From Pedobacter duraquae (GTDB taxonomy: Bacteria > Bacteroidota > Bacteroidia > Sphingobacteriales > Sphingobacteriaceae), in assembly GCF_004362245.1 (NCBI RefSeq), contig NZ_SNWM01000001.1:372001-436000 (forward strand): a stretch of 64,000 nt of DNA, in the 5' to 3' direction. Within the stretch, counting starts at the first letter, position 1. The number at the start of each line of letters is the position of its first letter. The notes below the pieces were generated by a model, which saw nothing but the letters and a program-made list of their open reading frames with translations, ran no database searches and had not been told where the DNA came from. This document shows, piece after piece, positions 22,564-32,005 of the stretch. The position numbers and the translations under genes were made by a program.

Positions 22564-24438
22564 TTATCTGATATTAAAACTAACACCGGCATTGACATTA
22601 AAGCCCATGCTGCTGTAACCGTAGAACTCTGTATACTTCTCGTCCAGAATATTTTTCAGATCTGCGAATAGTTTAACTCTTCCTTTCGCTATTCCATATT
22701 CCCCATAAAAATCAAGTAGCTTATAAGCAGGCAAATTAACAACTGAGGTGTTTGGATATTCAAAGTTTCCATCAGTGCGTTTCCCGATATATTTAAGATT
22801 CGCGCTGACAAATAATGCTGAAGTAGCTTGAACACCTGCATTTATGCCAAAACTATGTTTAGGTCTGCGGAACAGATAGTTTTCAGTAGCATTATCCACG
22901 AAGTTGAATTCTGTACCCTCTACATATCCATAAAAACCTTTGATATTGAATTTTCCGTAATGAACAGCAGGTTCGATTTCAAAACCTTTAGCTTTTTGAC
23001 TCAATTGGTTGATATAACCAACAGTACCGTATACAATAGCATTTGTCAAATCTCTTTTATAACCTGCAACTCTTAAAGTAACATGCTCATCAAGTACGTT
23101 GATGTTAAAACCAGCTTCGTAATTTTTAGATTTTTCAGGTGTCAGCGCTAAATTGGCACCATATTGACCAAATAACATTTCAAGGGTTGGAGCCTTAAAG
23201 TTTGTCGAGATAGTTCCAAATAATTTTACTTCTTTGATGATGTTTATTGATGGTGTAATACTGTAAGTATAGTTTTCTCCATATTGTTTGTGTTTATTAT
23301 AACGTCCGCCAACTTCCAGATTAAAGATACTAAGATCATGCAAAAACAGGGAAGCATACGTACTGAATAGGTTTGTTGTAGGATTGTTAGCGGCTTTAAC
23401 TGCTGTAACTCTATTATCCAGGCCAACAAGTACGTCAAGGTTGGATCCTACCTTTTGATTATAAAATAAATCGATCAGATCCATGCGACCTTGTGACAAG
23501 CTCGCACCATATTGATTTACCGATTCGTTTGACGTTGTTTCATGACTATAATTCAGGTTTATTTTTCCAGTCGCAAATTCATACTTGGTATTCAAACCAC
23601 CTGCAAAATGTTTAAGCTTGAAGTTATTTGTTGCATTGTCAGCAAATGCCCCAGCATCGAAATCATAATGACCATAGTAATACCTCAGGAAAGGACTAAT
23701 ACTGAATTCTTTAGATGCCTGCAGAGAGAAATTGGCGTTTACCGCTCCGGTTTTGTTACCATCCTTATCAAATTCTGCAGTACTTCCTTCTGGTCTGGCC
23801 GCTTCAGAAATCCCATTGGTTTTACCTTGTGTGTAAGCTACGTTGTAAGAAAAATCTTCCACCTTCGCGCTAATTCCAACGGTACCCTTATAAGTTTTGT
23901 AGCTTCCGGCACTGGCGGTGCCATATACGCTGTTTCCACCTTTACCACCCTTTTTAGTGATGATATTGATCACACCTGCTACAGCATCAGAACCGTAGAT
24001 AGTAGATTGACCACCTTTGATGATTTCAATATGATCGATCTGATCAATTGAGAACATGCGCAGATCAAAAGCTGCACCTGCTCCTGATGGGTTACTTGCC
24101 AATATACCGTCTATCAATACAACTGCATAGGCACTCCCAGCCCCTCTTACAAAGATGCTTTTGTTAAGCCCCTGGTTGCTGGTTGCACCACCAACAATGA
24201 TACCTGCCTGCTCGCTTAATAGTTCTGGTAATGTTTTACCGGCACTATGTGATAGCTGCTCGGCAGAAATTACGGTAACGACCTTACCTGTTTGAGATTG
24301 TTTCTGATCGTTTTTTGTTGTGGTAATTACGACTTCATTTAATTTAACATCTTCCTGAGCGAAGGATGCATAACTCAGTCCTAATACCTGGGCGAAACCT
24401 AAACCGGCCGCCAAAAATAGATTGTTGTTTTTTTTCAT
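22564..24438 (-). CDS. btuB: TonB-dependent outer-membrane cobalamin receptor (BtuB-like)
   Basis: A 624-residue outer-membrane transporter. A signal peptide (about residues 1-28, ending SYASFAQ) precedes a short N-terminal stretch with a TonB-box-like segment (LNEVVITTT), a plug domain (about 45-160; GGQSTIYGSDAVAGVINI) and a 22-stranded barrel ending in an aromatic-type terminus (VNAGVSFNIR). I chose the ATG at 24438, which begins the signal peptide; an upstream in-frame start would add 17 residues. The substrate is assigned from the cobalamin riboswitch directly upstream. It heads a unit with the small membrane protein. Confidence 0.92.
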   Translation of the reverse strand: MKKNNNLFLAAGLGFAQVLGLSYASFAQEDVKLNEVVITTTKNDQKQSQTGKVVTVISAEQLSHSAGKTLPELLSEQAGIIVGGATSNQGLNKSIFVRGAGSAYAVVLIDGILASNPSGAGAAFDLRMFSIDQIDHIEIIKGGQSTIYGSDAVAGVINIITKKGGKGGNSVYGTASAGSYKTYKGTVGISAKVEDFSYNVAYTQGKTNGISEAARPEGSTAEFDKDGNKTGAVNANFSLQASKEFSISPFLRYYYGHYDFDAGAFADNATNNFKLKHFAGGLNTKYEFATGKINLNYSHETTSNESVNQYGASLSQGRMDLIDLFYNQKVGSNLDVLVGLDNRVTAVKAANNPTTNLFSTYASLFLHDLSIFNLEVGGRYNKHKQYGENYTYSITPSINIIKEVKLFGTISTNFKAPTLEMLFGQYGANLALTPEKSKNYEAGFNINVLDEHVTLRVAGYKRDLTNAIVYGTVGYINQLSQKAKGFEIEPAVHYGKFNIKGFYGYVEGTEFNFVDNATENYLFRRPKHSFGINAGVQATSALFVSANLKYIGKRTDGNFEYPNTSVVNLPAYKLLDFYGEYGIAKGRVKLFADLKNILDEKYTEFYGYSSMGFNVNAGVSFNIR

Positions 24439-24539
24439 TGCTTTTGTTTTTAAACAAAGCAATCGGAAGAACAGAAATGGATAAATCAAAATACGTATCC
24501 CATCTCCAGCTTCAATCCCCGAAAGCTATGAAATTAATA

Positions 24540-24712
24540 CTTAAAGGCAGGTCTTCTGACTTACTCCCGGTTTTCCTGCCTTCCCGTCCCATTTCTGAAA
24601 CAGTGGCTTTGATTTGGATCCGTTATGGAGCTTACAGCTGCGGGACAGTTGCGGAATTACACCGCATTCCCTTTTAATCCTGAGTGTTTTAATTAGTTCA
24701 GGAACCAAAAAG
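24540..24712 (-). ncRNA. Cobalamin riboswitch
   Basis: Read on the minus strand, this leader has the conserved core elements of the AdoCbl/cobalamin class: AAAAGGGAATGCGGTG, AACTGTCCCGCAGCTGTAAG (the B12-box region, about 24627-24660), GCCACTG (24601-24607), and the closing arms GGGAAGGCAGG and AGACCTGCCT. It ends about 100 bases before the btuB-like start. It should reduce receptor expression when cobalamin is plentiful. Whether control is by transcription or translation is not clear from sequence. Confidence 0.95.
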
Positions 24713-24717
24713 CGACG

Positions 24718-24748
24718 CAAAGGTAGAAAAATATAAACCCCTACCAAA
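24718..24748 (-). promoter_or_regulatory. Bacteroidota-type promoter of the B12 riboswitch transcript
   Basis: On the minus strand TTG (24745-24747), 19 bases, then TACCTTTG (24718-24725). This is an exact match to the Bacteroidota consensus TTG-N19-TAnnTTTG, placed right before the riboswitch. Predicted transcription start is near 24711. Confidence 0.8.
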
Positions 24749-25000
24749 TTTTATTACCTTAGGATAATATATTATCACTGCTAATTAAAATAAATCAATG
24801 TTATAGGTTGATTAGGTTGTCTTATCGAATACCAAAAGGCATTCAAAAACAATAATTGATCATTTAAGCTAATGGAACTGTGCTTTCAAAAACAGCGGCA
24901 CAACAAGCTCGTCATTTAAACGAAAGAAAGACATCATCAAGAGGAAAATTATGCCTTTTACAGTAATACACTGAAATTTTAGTTAATTTATTACGTTAAT

Positions 25001-25031
25001 TTGCAGGAGTTTTTTACCTGTTTTATATTTA
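25001..25031 (+). promoter_or_regulatory. Candidate promoter of the PBP1A gene
   Basis: TTG at 25001-25003, a 20-base spacer, and TATATTTA at 25024-25031. It fits the Bacteroidota consensus with one mismatch and lies about 30 bases before the start codon. The remainder of the 24750-25000 spacer shows nothing I can name. Confidence 0.5.
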
Positions 25032-25061
25032 TACGCTTACAAGTTTTTTGACCTTTATCCT

Positions 25062-27518
25062 ATGTTTAAAGAAATCCGGAATAAATACATTCGATTTATT
25101 AGTATAGCCATCTTCTTCGTTATAGTGTTTTTCTGCGCTTTACAGCTTAATTTTTTGTGGCTATTTGGGTATTCTCCATCTTATAGAGATATCAAAGCGC
25201 CCACGCTACGTGTTGGTTCTGAATTATATACAGCAGACGGGAAGTTAATTGCCAGATACTTTAAAGAAAACAGAACACCCGTAGATTTCAAAGAAATTGC
25301 GCCGAGCGCCGTCAATGCATTGGTTGCTACTGAAGACGTCCGCTTCTACAAACATATGGGTATTGATTTCCGCTCACTCCTTTCCAGTGGAATTTCCACA
25401 GCAACAGGAGATAAACGCGGGGCCAGCACGATCACGCAACAACTTGCTAAAAACCTTTACCGTACGAGGTACAATAAATCGCAGGGTTTTATTAAATACG
25501 TTCCGGTTATCCGCACAATAGTGTCCAAATTTAAAGAATGGATGACCGCTGTGAAACTCGAATCAAACTATTCCAAGAATGATATTCTGACCATGTACCT
25601 AAATACTGTGTCATTCGGTAACAACGCATACGGGCTCAAAACAGCTGCGCGAATTTATTTTGACAAGGAAACAAATGAGCTTACCGTACCTGAATCTGCG
25701 GTACTTATCGGAATGTTAAAGGGTACATCTATATACAATCCCCTAAGAAACCCTGAAAGGGCACTGGAAAGAAGAAATACTGTTCTCGGACAAATGAACA
25801 AGTATGATTATCTGAGTTCTGCTGAGTTAAAAGAATATAAGGCTAGCCCACTCAAGTTAAAAGCTGGTAATCTGGATGAGGGGAGCGATGGTGATTCCTA
25901 TTTGCGTGCCGCTGTGGCCAAATATCTTGAGAAATGGTGCACAGACAACGGTTACGATCTATATGAAGACGGACTCAAGATTTACACAACGATTGATTCC
26001 AAGCTTCAAAAATACGGAGAAGAAGCTGTTGCAGAGCAGATGAAAATTATACAACGGCGTTTTTACAATGTATGGGGTAAAGAAGATCCATGGTATGATT
26101 CAGAAAAAAATAAGGTAGATTATCCAAGCCGCGCAAAGCATAACTTATCCATCTATGCAATGCTCGAGAAGAAATACCCAAATAACCCCGATTCTGTTGA
26201 AGCCTATTTCAATAAAAAAAAGAAAATGAAGATTTTCTCCTGGAACGGCGCCCGTGACACACTGTTTTCAACGATGGATTCAATTCGCTATTACGGAAAG
26301 ATCATGAATACAGGTATGATGACACTTGAGCCATCCACGGGTAAAATCAAGGTTTGGATCGGTGGTATTGACCATAAATTTTTCAAATATGATCATGTTA
26401 ATCAGAGCAAAAGACAGGCTGGCTCTACTTTCAAGCCTTTTGCATACCTGGCAGCTTTAGAAAGTGGCATGAATCCATGTGATACTTTTACCGATAAGCC
26501 TGTGCGCATTGCCTATCAGGATAAAGGCAAAACGGAATACTGGGAACCTAGAAATGCCGACTGGAACAACACTTATCAAGAGATGTCATTACGCCTGGCC
26601 ATGGCCAGATCGGTTAACACCATTACTGCACAGGTGACAGAAAAAGTAGGCTGGGATAATGTTGTGAAGTGGGCGCATGAATGTGGCATCGACAGCCATC
26701 TACAGTCTGTCCCTTCGGTAAGTCTGGGTCCAAATGACGTTTCTGTTTATGAAATGGTTAAGGCATATGGCACGTTTTTGAATGATGGCGTGAAAACAGA
26801 TCCGATTCTGGTAGAAAAAATAATGGATCAGGACGATAATTTAATTGACGATTTCAAGCCTAAAACGAAAAGAGTTTTATCAGAAGAAATCAGTTGGTTG
26901 ATGCTTTATATGTTCCGTGGCGGCCTTGATGAACCCGGTGGAACTTCTGCTGCGCTTTGGGAATGGGATTTATTTAAGAAAAACAACCAGATTGGTGGTA
27001 AAACTGGAACTTCCTCAGATTATGTAGATGCCTGGTATATGGGTATAACAAAGGACCTCGTAACCGGGGTTTGGGTAGGATGTGACGAGCGCACTGCCCA
27101 CTTTAAAAATGGTGAAACCGGGGAAGGATCAAAAACAGCGTTGCCTATTTTCGCAAAGTTCATGGAGAAAGTATACCATGATCCTAATTCAGGCTATACG
27201 TACGGTCCATTTCCTAAAGCAAAGGTCAAAATCACCAGAAATATAGACTGCCCTACTCCCCGGTATAAAGTTGATACCTCGGCTGTAGACAGCACAACGT
27301 TGGATTCCCTAAATATGGATGTTGCTGCTACTGAAGAGCCTCAACAGGTGAAGACGGAAGAAACACCGGTAAAGGTTGAAGAGAAAAAAGCTCCTGAACC
27401 TGTACAGAAACTACCTCCCGCACCCGAAGTTCCACTGACCAGAAAAGAACAACGGGAATTAAGAAGGAAGGAAAAGCAGGAAGAAAAAGAACGTAAAAAG
27501 AATAACCCACCTAACTAA
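25062..27518 (+). CDS. Penicillin-binding protein 1A, bifunctional transglycosylase/transpeptidase
   Basis: An 818-residue class A penicillin-binding protein that polymerises and cross-links peptidoglycan. One N-terminal membrane anchor (about residues 11-35) is followed by a GT51 glycosyltransferase domain with catalytic Glu91 (ATEDVRFYKH) and GASTITQQLAKNL. The transpeptidase domain has Ser455-x-x-Lys458 (AGSTFKPFAY) and the Lys647-Thr-Gly motif (GGKTGTSSD). The tail after about residue 745 is a low-complexity Pro/Glu/Lys region ending in a strongly charged run. The next gene starts about 15 bases on and may be cotranscribed. Confidence 0.96.
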   Translation: MFKEIRNKYIRFISIAIFFVIVFFCALQLNFLWLFGYSPSYRDIKAPTLRVGSELYTADGKLIARYFKENRTPVDFKEIAPSAVNALVATEDVRFYKHMGIDFRSLLSSGISTATGDKRGASTITQQLAKNLYRTRYNKSQGFIKYVPVIRTIVSKFKEWMTAVKLESNYSKNDILTMYLNTVSFGNNAYGLKTAARIYFDKETNELTVPESAVLIGMLKGTSIYNPLRNPERALERRNTVLGQMNKYDYLSSAELKEYKASPLKLKAGNLDEGSDGDSYLRAAVAKYLEKWCTDNGYDLYEDGLKIYTTIDSKLQKYGEEAVAEQMKIIQRRFYNVWGKEDPWYDSEKNKVDYPSRAKHNLSIYAMLEKKYPNNPDSVEAYFNKKKKMKIFSWNGARDTLFSTMDSIRYYGKIMNTGMMTLEPSTGKIKVWIGGIDHKFFKYDHVNQSKRQAGSTFKPFAYLAALESGMNPCDTFTDKPVRIAYQDKGKTEYWEPRNADWNNTYQEMSLRLAMARSVNTITAQVTEKVGWDNVVKWAHECGIDSHLQSVPSVSLGPNDVSVYEMVKAYGTFLNDGVKTDPILVEKIMDQDDNLIDDFKPKTKRVLSEEISWLMLYMFRGGLDEPGGTSAALWEWDLFKKNNQIGGKTGTSSDYVDAWYMGITKDLVTGVWVGCDERTAHFKNGETGEGSKTALPIFAKFMEKVYHDPNSGYTYGPFPKAKVKITRNIDCPTPRYKVDTSAVDSTTLDSLNMDVAATEEPQQVKTEETPVKVEEKKAPEPVQKLPPAPEVPLTRKEQRELRRKEKQEEKERKKNNPPN

Positions 27519-27533
27519 AAGCAATCCGTGGAT

Positions 27534-30500
27534 ATGAAAAAAACAATTACCGGTTTTAAAAATCTAAGTCTGCTCGTTTTTTTGATGCTTATTACAACAA
27601 CCTATGTGCAAGCGCAATATTTCGGACAGAACAAGGTAAGATATAAGAACGAACCATTTAAGGTGCTGCAAACGCCCCATTTTGAAATCTACTATTATAT
27701 TAAAAACCAGCAATTGCTTCAAAAATTTGCACAGGATGCCGAGACCTGGTACAAAATGCACCAGGAGGTTTTCAGAGATACGTTCCTCAAAAAAAATCCG
27801 ATTATCCTATATAATAACCAACCCGATTTCCAACAGACTACTGCCTTAAGCGGCGAAATAGGAATTGGTACCGGAGGTGTGACGGAAGCACTAAAAAATA
27901 GGGTAATTATGCCGGTAATGGAGTTGGGTAATCAAACGCGACATGTACTTGGACACGAACTTGTGCATGCTTTTCAATACCATCTCCTGCTAGAAAAAGA
28001 TTCTATGAGCCTGGAAAATGTAAGCCAGGTTCCACTTTGGATGGTTGAAGGAATGGCCGAGTATCTATCTATCGGCAAATCCGATGCTTTTACATCTATG
28101 TGGATGCGTGACGCGATGCTTAACAGAGACATCCCGTCATTAAAGGACCTGACCAATTCCAATAAATACTTTCCGTATCGTTATGGGCAGGCTTTTTGGA
28201 CTTTTATAGGCTCAACCTATGGTGACAGCACGATAGTACCATTATTCAAAGCTACTGCACGCTATGGCTATGAAGATGGTCTCAGACATACCCTTGGATA
28301 CGACGACAAATCGTTGTCTGGCTTATGGAAACAGGCTATTGAGGCGCATTACAGGCCGATGCTTAAAACCGATAGCTCCCAGGTTAAAATCAGCGGTGTT
28401 AAGATTATTGATAATAAAAACGCAGGCAATATGAATGTTGCGCCAGCAATCAGTCCTGATGGTAACTTGTTGGCCTTCCTTTCCGAAAAAGATCTTTTTG
28501 GAATCGACTTGTTTTTAGCGGATGCCCGCACCGGTAAAATTATAAGAAAATTAAGCAGTCAGATTTCTAATTCCCACATCGACGATTTCAACTTTCTGGA
28601 ATCGGCCGGAACCTGGTCGCCCGACAGCAAAAAATTCGCGTTCAGCATTTACAGTAAAGGCCGTAATCAATTGATGATTATTGATGTTAACCGCGGCACT
28701 ACTTTATTGCAGACTGGGATGGGGAAAATCGAGCAATTTGGCAACCTCAGCTGGTCGCCGGACGGATCAACGATCGCGTTTTCAGGAATGCAGGAAGGTC
28801 AGAGCGATATATTCTCCTACAATCTAAACACAAAAGAGGTCAAACAGTTAACTAAGGACATCTACTCGGATTACGCGCCAAGCTATGCACCCGATGGCAA
28901 ACATATCGTATTTTCTTCTGATCGTGTTGCAGCAACAAAAGGCAGCACTAATGCAGTACATGCATTAAATTTAAGTATGATTGATCTTTCAACGCAGGAA
29001 ATTTCCAATATTTCGGTTTTTAAAGGTGCAAACAACTTAAATCCGCAGTTCTCTGGAGACAGCAAAAAGATTTTCTTTCTATCAAACAGGGATGGCTTCC
29101 GCAACATATACCAATATAACCTGGGTACACAGGAAACGTTGCAGTTAACTGACTACTTTACGGGAGTGAGCGGAATTACAGAATTCTCTCCTGCTATGTC
29201 TGTATCAAGGAACGACGATGTTGTATATAGTTATTACAGGTCACAGCGGTATACGCTTTATAACGCTACCCTCAGCAATTTTAAAAGCAGACCTATAGAT
29301 GGCACGTCTACCAATTTTGACGCTGCTATATTGCCACCAGTAGCAGAAACGGGCGTCAGCATTGTAAACGCTAACCTCCGGAACTTTGGCCGGTTTGAGC
29401 GGACGAGTTTGGACTCTATGAGAACAGTTCCATACAGAGCAAGATTTAAATTGGATTATCTCGCCAATAGCGGTGTTGGCGTTTCTTCAGGAAGGTTTGG
29501 TACTGGTGTTCAGGGAGGTATAATGGGAATGTTTAGTGATATCCTTGGAAAGAATCAAATTATCGCTAATATTTCGGTGAATGGTCAGATTTATGACTTC
29601 GGCGGATTAGTAGGCTATATCAATCAGGCAAGCAGGATCAATTGGGGCGTTGCTGTCTCACATATACCATATATTACTGGTTTTAGAGATGTCTCCACCG
29701 AGTCATTACCATCCAGCGATGGCAAAACAAATATTCCCGTTTTTAATGAACAGACCAACATCATCAGAACTTTTGAAGATCAGCTGCAGCTTTTTGCTGC
29801 CTATCCTTTCAATAAAATCCACCGTTTTGAAGTAGGAACTGCGGTGTCACGCTATAGTTATCGTGTAGAAAGAATCAGCAATTACTATGAAAATATCAAT
29901 GGGGTGTCTGGTGGTTATGTGGGTACCAGCAGGGATAGGATTCCAAATGACCAGGCAAGCAACGAATTAAACCTGCCATTGCGCTCATTCTCTCTCTATC
30001 AACTGAATGCTGGATTTGTGGGAGATAATTCGATATTTGGTATGACTGCGCCAATTGCTGGTTTTAGATATCGCATTGCTGCTACACAATATCTGGGAGA
30101 TTATAAATTTAAAGAACTTAATGCTGATCTACGAAAATATGTGCGCGCTAAGCCCGTAACTTTTGCCGCCAGGTTTTATGCAGATATGCGTCTGGGCGCA
30201 GACGGTGAAAACCTGTACCCACTATACTTGGGTTATCCCTACCTGATTAGAGGTTATGAGGCTAATTCGTTTTACAACAGCAAGACTGGAGAAAATGGAA
30301 ATTTCGATATCAACCAGTTGTCAGGAAGCAAAATAGCTGTGTTTAATTTCGAAGTAAGACTGCCATTTACAGGACCCAAAAAACTGGCTCAAATTCCATC
30401 AAAATTGTTGTTTACAGATCTAAATTTGTTTTTTGATGCAGGCGTAGCTTGGGACGAATATTCGAATGTCAAATTTAAAAGTCAGCCAGACGGCGTCTTA

Positions 30501-30668
30501 CTTGAAAATGGTAAACCAGCTGAACGTGTACCTGCCCTGAGTGCCGGTGTATCCTTGCGGGTTAACATTTTCAATGCCTTTGTACTTGAGCCTTATTACG
30601 CCTTCCCTTTCCAGCGTAAAGATGTAAAAGGCGGTGTATTCGGCTTAACCTTCGCACCCGGCTGGTAG
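27534..30668 (+). CDS. Outer-membrane zincin/PD40/beta-barrel protein
   Basis: A 1044-residue exported protein with an unusual layout. A signal peptide (about residues 1-28, ending YVQAQ) is followed by a peptidase-MA-like gluzincin domain with HELVH (His141, Glu142, His145) and a downstream EGMAEYL as likely third ligand. TolB-like PD40 propeller repeats (about 290-590; APAISPDGNLLAF, SWSPDGSTIAF, SYAPDGKHIVFSSD) come next, then a BamA-type surface-antigen barrel (about 640-1044) ending in FTFAPGW-like sequence. It is probably an outer-membrane protein with a periplasmic protease-like head. The ATG at 27534 was chosen over a GTG two codons upstream. It follows PBP1A closely. Confidence 0.88.
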   Translation: MKKTITGFKNLSLLVFLMLITTTYVQAQYFGQNKVRYKNEPFKVLQTPHFEIYYYIKNQQLLQKFAQDAETWYKMHQEVFRDTFLKKNPIILYNNQPDFQQTTALSGEIGIGTGGVTEALKNRVIMPVMELGNQTRHVLGHELVHAFQYHLLLEKDSMSLENVSQVPLWMVEGMAEYLSIGKSDAFTSMWMRDAMLNRDIPSLKDLTNSNKYFPYRYGQAFWTFIGSTYGDSTIVPLFKATARYGYEDGLRHTLGYDDKSLSGLWKQAIEAHYRPMLKTDSSQVKISGVKIIDNKNAGNMNVAPAISPDGNLLAFLSEKDLFGIDLFLADARTGKIIRKLSSQISNSHIDDFNFLESAGTWSPDSKKFAFSIYSKGRNQLMIIDVNRGTTLLQTGMGKIEQFGNLSWSPDGSTIAFSGMQEGQSDIFSYNLNTKEVKQLTKDIYSDYAPSYAPDGKHIVFSSDRVAATKGSTNAVHALNLSMIDLSTQEISNISVFKGANNLNPQFSGDSKKIFFLSNRDGFRNIYQYNLGTQETLQLTDYFTGVSGITEFSPAMSVSRNDDVVYSYYRSQRYTLYNATLSNFKSRPIDGTSTNFDAAILPPVAETGVSIVNANLRNFGRFERTSLDSMRTVPYRARFKLDYLANSGVGVSSGRFGTGVQGGIMGMFSDILGKNQIIANISVNGQIYDFGGLVGYINQASRINWGVAVSHIPYITGFRDVSTESLPSSDGKTNIPVFNEQTNIIRTFEDQLQLFAAYPFNKIHRFEVGTAVSRYSYRVERISNYYENINGVSGGYVGTSRDRIPNDQASNELNLPLRSFSLYQLNAGFVGDNSIFGMTAPIAGFRYRIAATQYLGDYKFKELNADLRKYVRAKPVTFAARFYADMRLGADGENLYPLYLGYPYLIRGYEANSFYNSKTGENGNFDINQLSGSKIAVFNFEVRLPFTGPKKLAQIPSKLLFTDLNLFFDAGVAWDEYSNVKFKSQPDGVLLENGKPAERVPALSAGVSLRVNIFNAFVLEPYYAFPFQRKDVKGGVFGLTFAPGW

Positions 30669-30674
30669 AAACGT

Positions 30675-31025
30675 TTAGGACAGAATACTCAGCGGCATTG
30701 TCACCTGAGTATTGATTGGCTTGCTCATCAGGATATGCTCAAAATCAAGTCCTATAGTCAGATCAATCCAATCTGGATTACAAGATCTTACAAGTCTTTC
30801 TTTCTGCATACGCGTAAACCTGCTTACAACCTTAAAACGCGCAATAGCTTGTGCTTCGGTCCTGAATTCCTCAAAATAAACAAGCCTTGTGAGTTGTTGA
30901 GCACTGTCGAAAAACAAACTTGGCATTTTTTTATAAAAATCAAGTGTCTTGATCAGGTCAGAACTCATTCCAACATGCATACTTGTTCTGTTTCTGTCGG
31001 TTACGATATACACAAATTTTTTCAT
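30675..31025 (-). CDS. Degenerate GIY-YIG domain protein
   Basis: A 116-residue protein with the GIY-YIG fold: FVYIVTD and HVGMSSDL mark the first strands, and the end matches the NPDWIDL segment of YhbQ/UPF0213-type proteins. The catalytic Arg position (usually in ERRLxEH) reads IKTLDFY, and the catalytic Glu position (usually AREKQLK) reads ARFKVVS. Both active-site residues therefore appear lost, and it is more likely a binding protein than a nuclease. I chose the ATG at 31025, which starts at the first strand. It is divergent from the S24 regulator gene. Confidence 0.82.
   Translation of the reverse strand: MKKFVYIVTDRNRTSMHVGMSSDLIKTLDFYKKMPSLFFDSAQQLTRLVYFEEFRTEAQAIARFKVVSRFTRMQKERLVRSCNPDWIDLTIGLDFEHILMSKPINTQVTMPLSILS
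30684..30713. terminator. Hairpin at the convergent end of two genes
   Basis: A perfect 9-base inverted repeat, AATACTCAG (30684-30692) and CTGAGTATT (30705-30713), just past the barrel gene and inside the last codons of the GIY-YIG gene. There is no long T-run, so it is only a weak terminator candidate. Confidence 0.35.
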
Positions 31026-31041
31026 CACTGTTAAATTAAAT

Positions 31042-31132
31042 TTTAAACTAATATAATTAGTACATATATTTGGGAGACCGATAAATATTGCTAACTTTAT
31101 TGGCACAATAATACTAACATTTTTAGTTTAAA
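31042..31132. promoter_or_regulatory. Divergent promoter region with paired inverted sites
   Basis: The 133-bp spacer between the GIY-YIG and S24-regulator genes carries TTTAAACTAA (31042-31051) and its exact complement TTAGTTTAAA (31123-31132), about 70 bases apart. It also holds the palindromes CTAATATAATTAG (31048-31060) and GTTTAAAC (31126-31133). These are candidate operators for the regulator. The region is very AT-rich, so chance is possible. Confidence 0.4.
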
Positions 31133-31158
31133 CAAATTATTTTTAAATATTTATTTTT

Positions 31159-31938
31159 ATGTCAAACATCTCGTCCAATTTGAAATACCTGAGGAAGAAA
31201 AAAGGCCTCACACAGCAGCAATTCGCAGATGAAATCGGAATTAAAAGATCTTTGGTGGGGGCCTATGAGGAGGATCGTGCAGAGCCGAAATATGATTTAC
31301 TAAAAAGAATAGCAGAATATCATGATTTCACGATTGACGAGTTTATCAATGAGGAGATTAATGATAAGTGGAAGCCTAAACCTAAGGGTCACGGATCTAA
31401 TTTGAGGATATTAAGTATTTCTGTAGATCAGGACGATAATGAAAATATCGAACTTGTACCTGTTAAGGCTAGTGCAGGTTATTTAAATGGCTTTTCAGAC
31501 CCCGAGTATATCAAGGATCTTCCTAAGTTCCAATTACCACTGCCATCACTAAAACAAGGGACATTCAGAGGCTTTGAAATTATGGGCGACTCTATGCTAC
31601 CGATCCAGCCGGGAAGTATTGTTATTGGAGAATACTTGGAAAATTGGTCTGAAGTTAAGACAGGTGAGACGTATATCATAATCAGTAAAAATGAAGGTGT
31701 GGTTTACAAAAGAGCAGGAAATAGATTTAAGGAGAACAAAGAACTGAAGTTGATTTCTGACAATAAAGTCTACGATCCATATTCCGTGGCAGCAGAAGAC
31801 ATTATGGAAATATGGAAGGCAAAGGCTTACATCACTTCCAGCTTACCAGACCCTACCCCTGAGCCGACTATGGAAACGCTAACGCACATGATGTCGCAAA
31901 TGCAAAAGTCCATTTCTCAGATGAACAAAAGCAATTAA
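31159..31938 (+). CDS. XRE-type regulator with LexA-like S24 peptidase domain
   Basis: A 259-residue transcription factor. An XRE helix-turn-helix (about residues 6-62; LTQQQFADEIGIKRSLVGAYE) is joined to an S24/LexA-like C-terminal domain. The self-cleavage dyad is present as Ser145 (MGDSMLP) and Lys184 (VVYKRAG), and a possible cleavage site is Ala106-Gly107 (KASAGYL). Proteins of this type repress genes until DNA damage or a ligand triggers autocleavage. No phage genes are near, so a chromosomal stress regulator is more likely than a prophage repressor. It probably controls the divergent gene and itself. Confidence 0.92.
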   Translation: MSNISSNLKYLRKKKGLTQQQFADEIGIKRSLVGAYEEDRAEPKYDLLKRIAEYHDFTIDEFINEEINDKWKPKPKGHGSNLRILSISVDQDDNENIELVPVKASAGYLNGFSDPEYIKDLPKFQLPLPSLKQGTFRGFEIMGDSMLPIQPGSIVIGEYLENWSEVKTGETYIIISKNEGVVYKRAGNRFKENKELKLISDNKVYDPYSVAAEDIMEIWKAKAYITSSLPDPTPEPTMETLTHMMSQMQKSISQMNKSN

Positions 31939-32005
31939 CATTTTTTAACAGTAGCGTCTTTAAACTTTATTTGATTTATCGGCTCTATTCTAGAAAACAC
32001 ACAAT

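Noticed and set aside
24366..24747. Two short open frames across the B12 leader
   Set aside because: They run through the riboswitch and its conserved helices; the DNA is explained by the RNA structure.
31159..31938. Prophage repressor
   Set aside because: The domain layout fits, but no integrase, structural or lysis genes are found in the surroundings.
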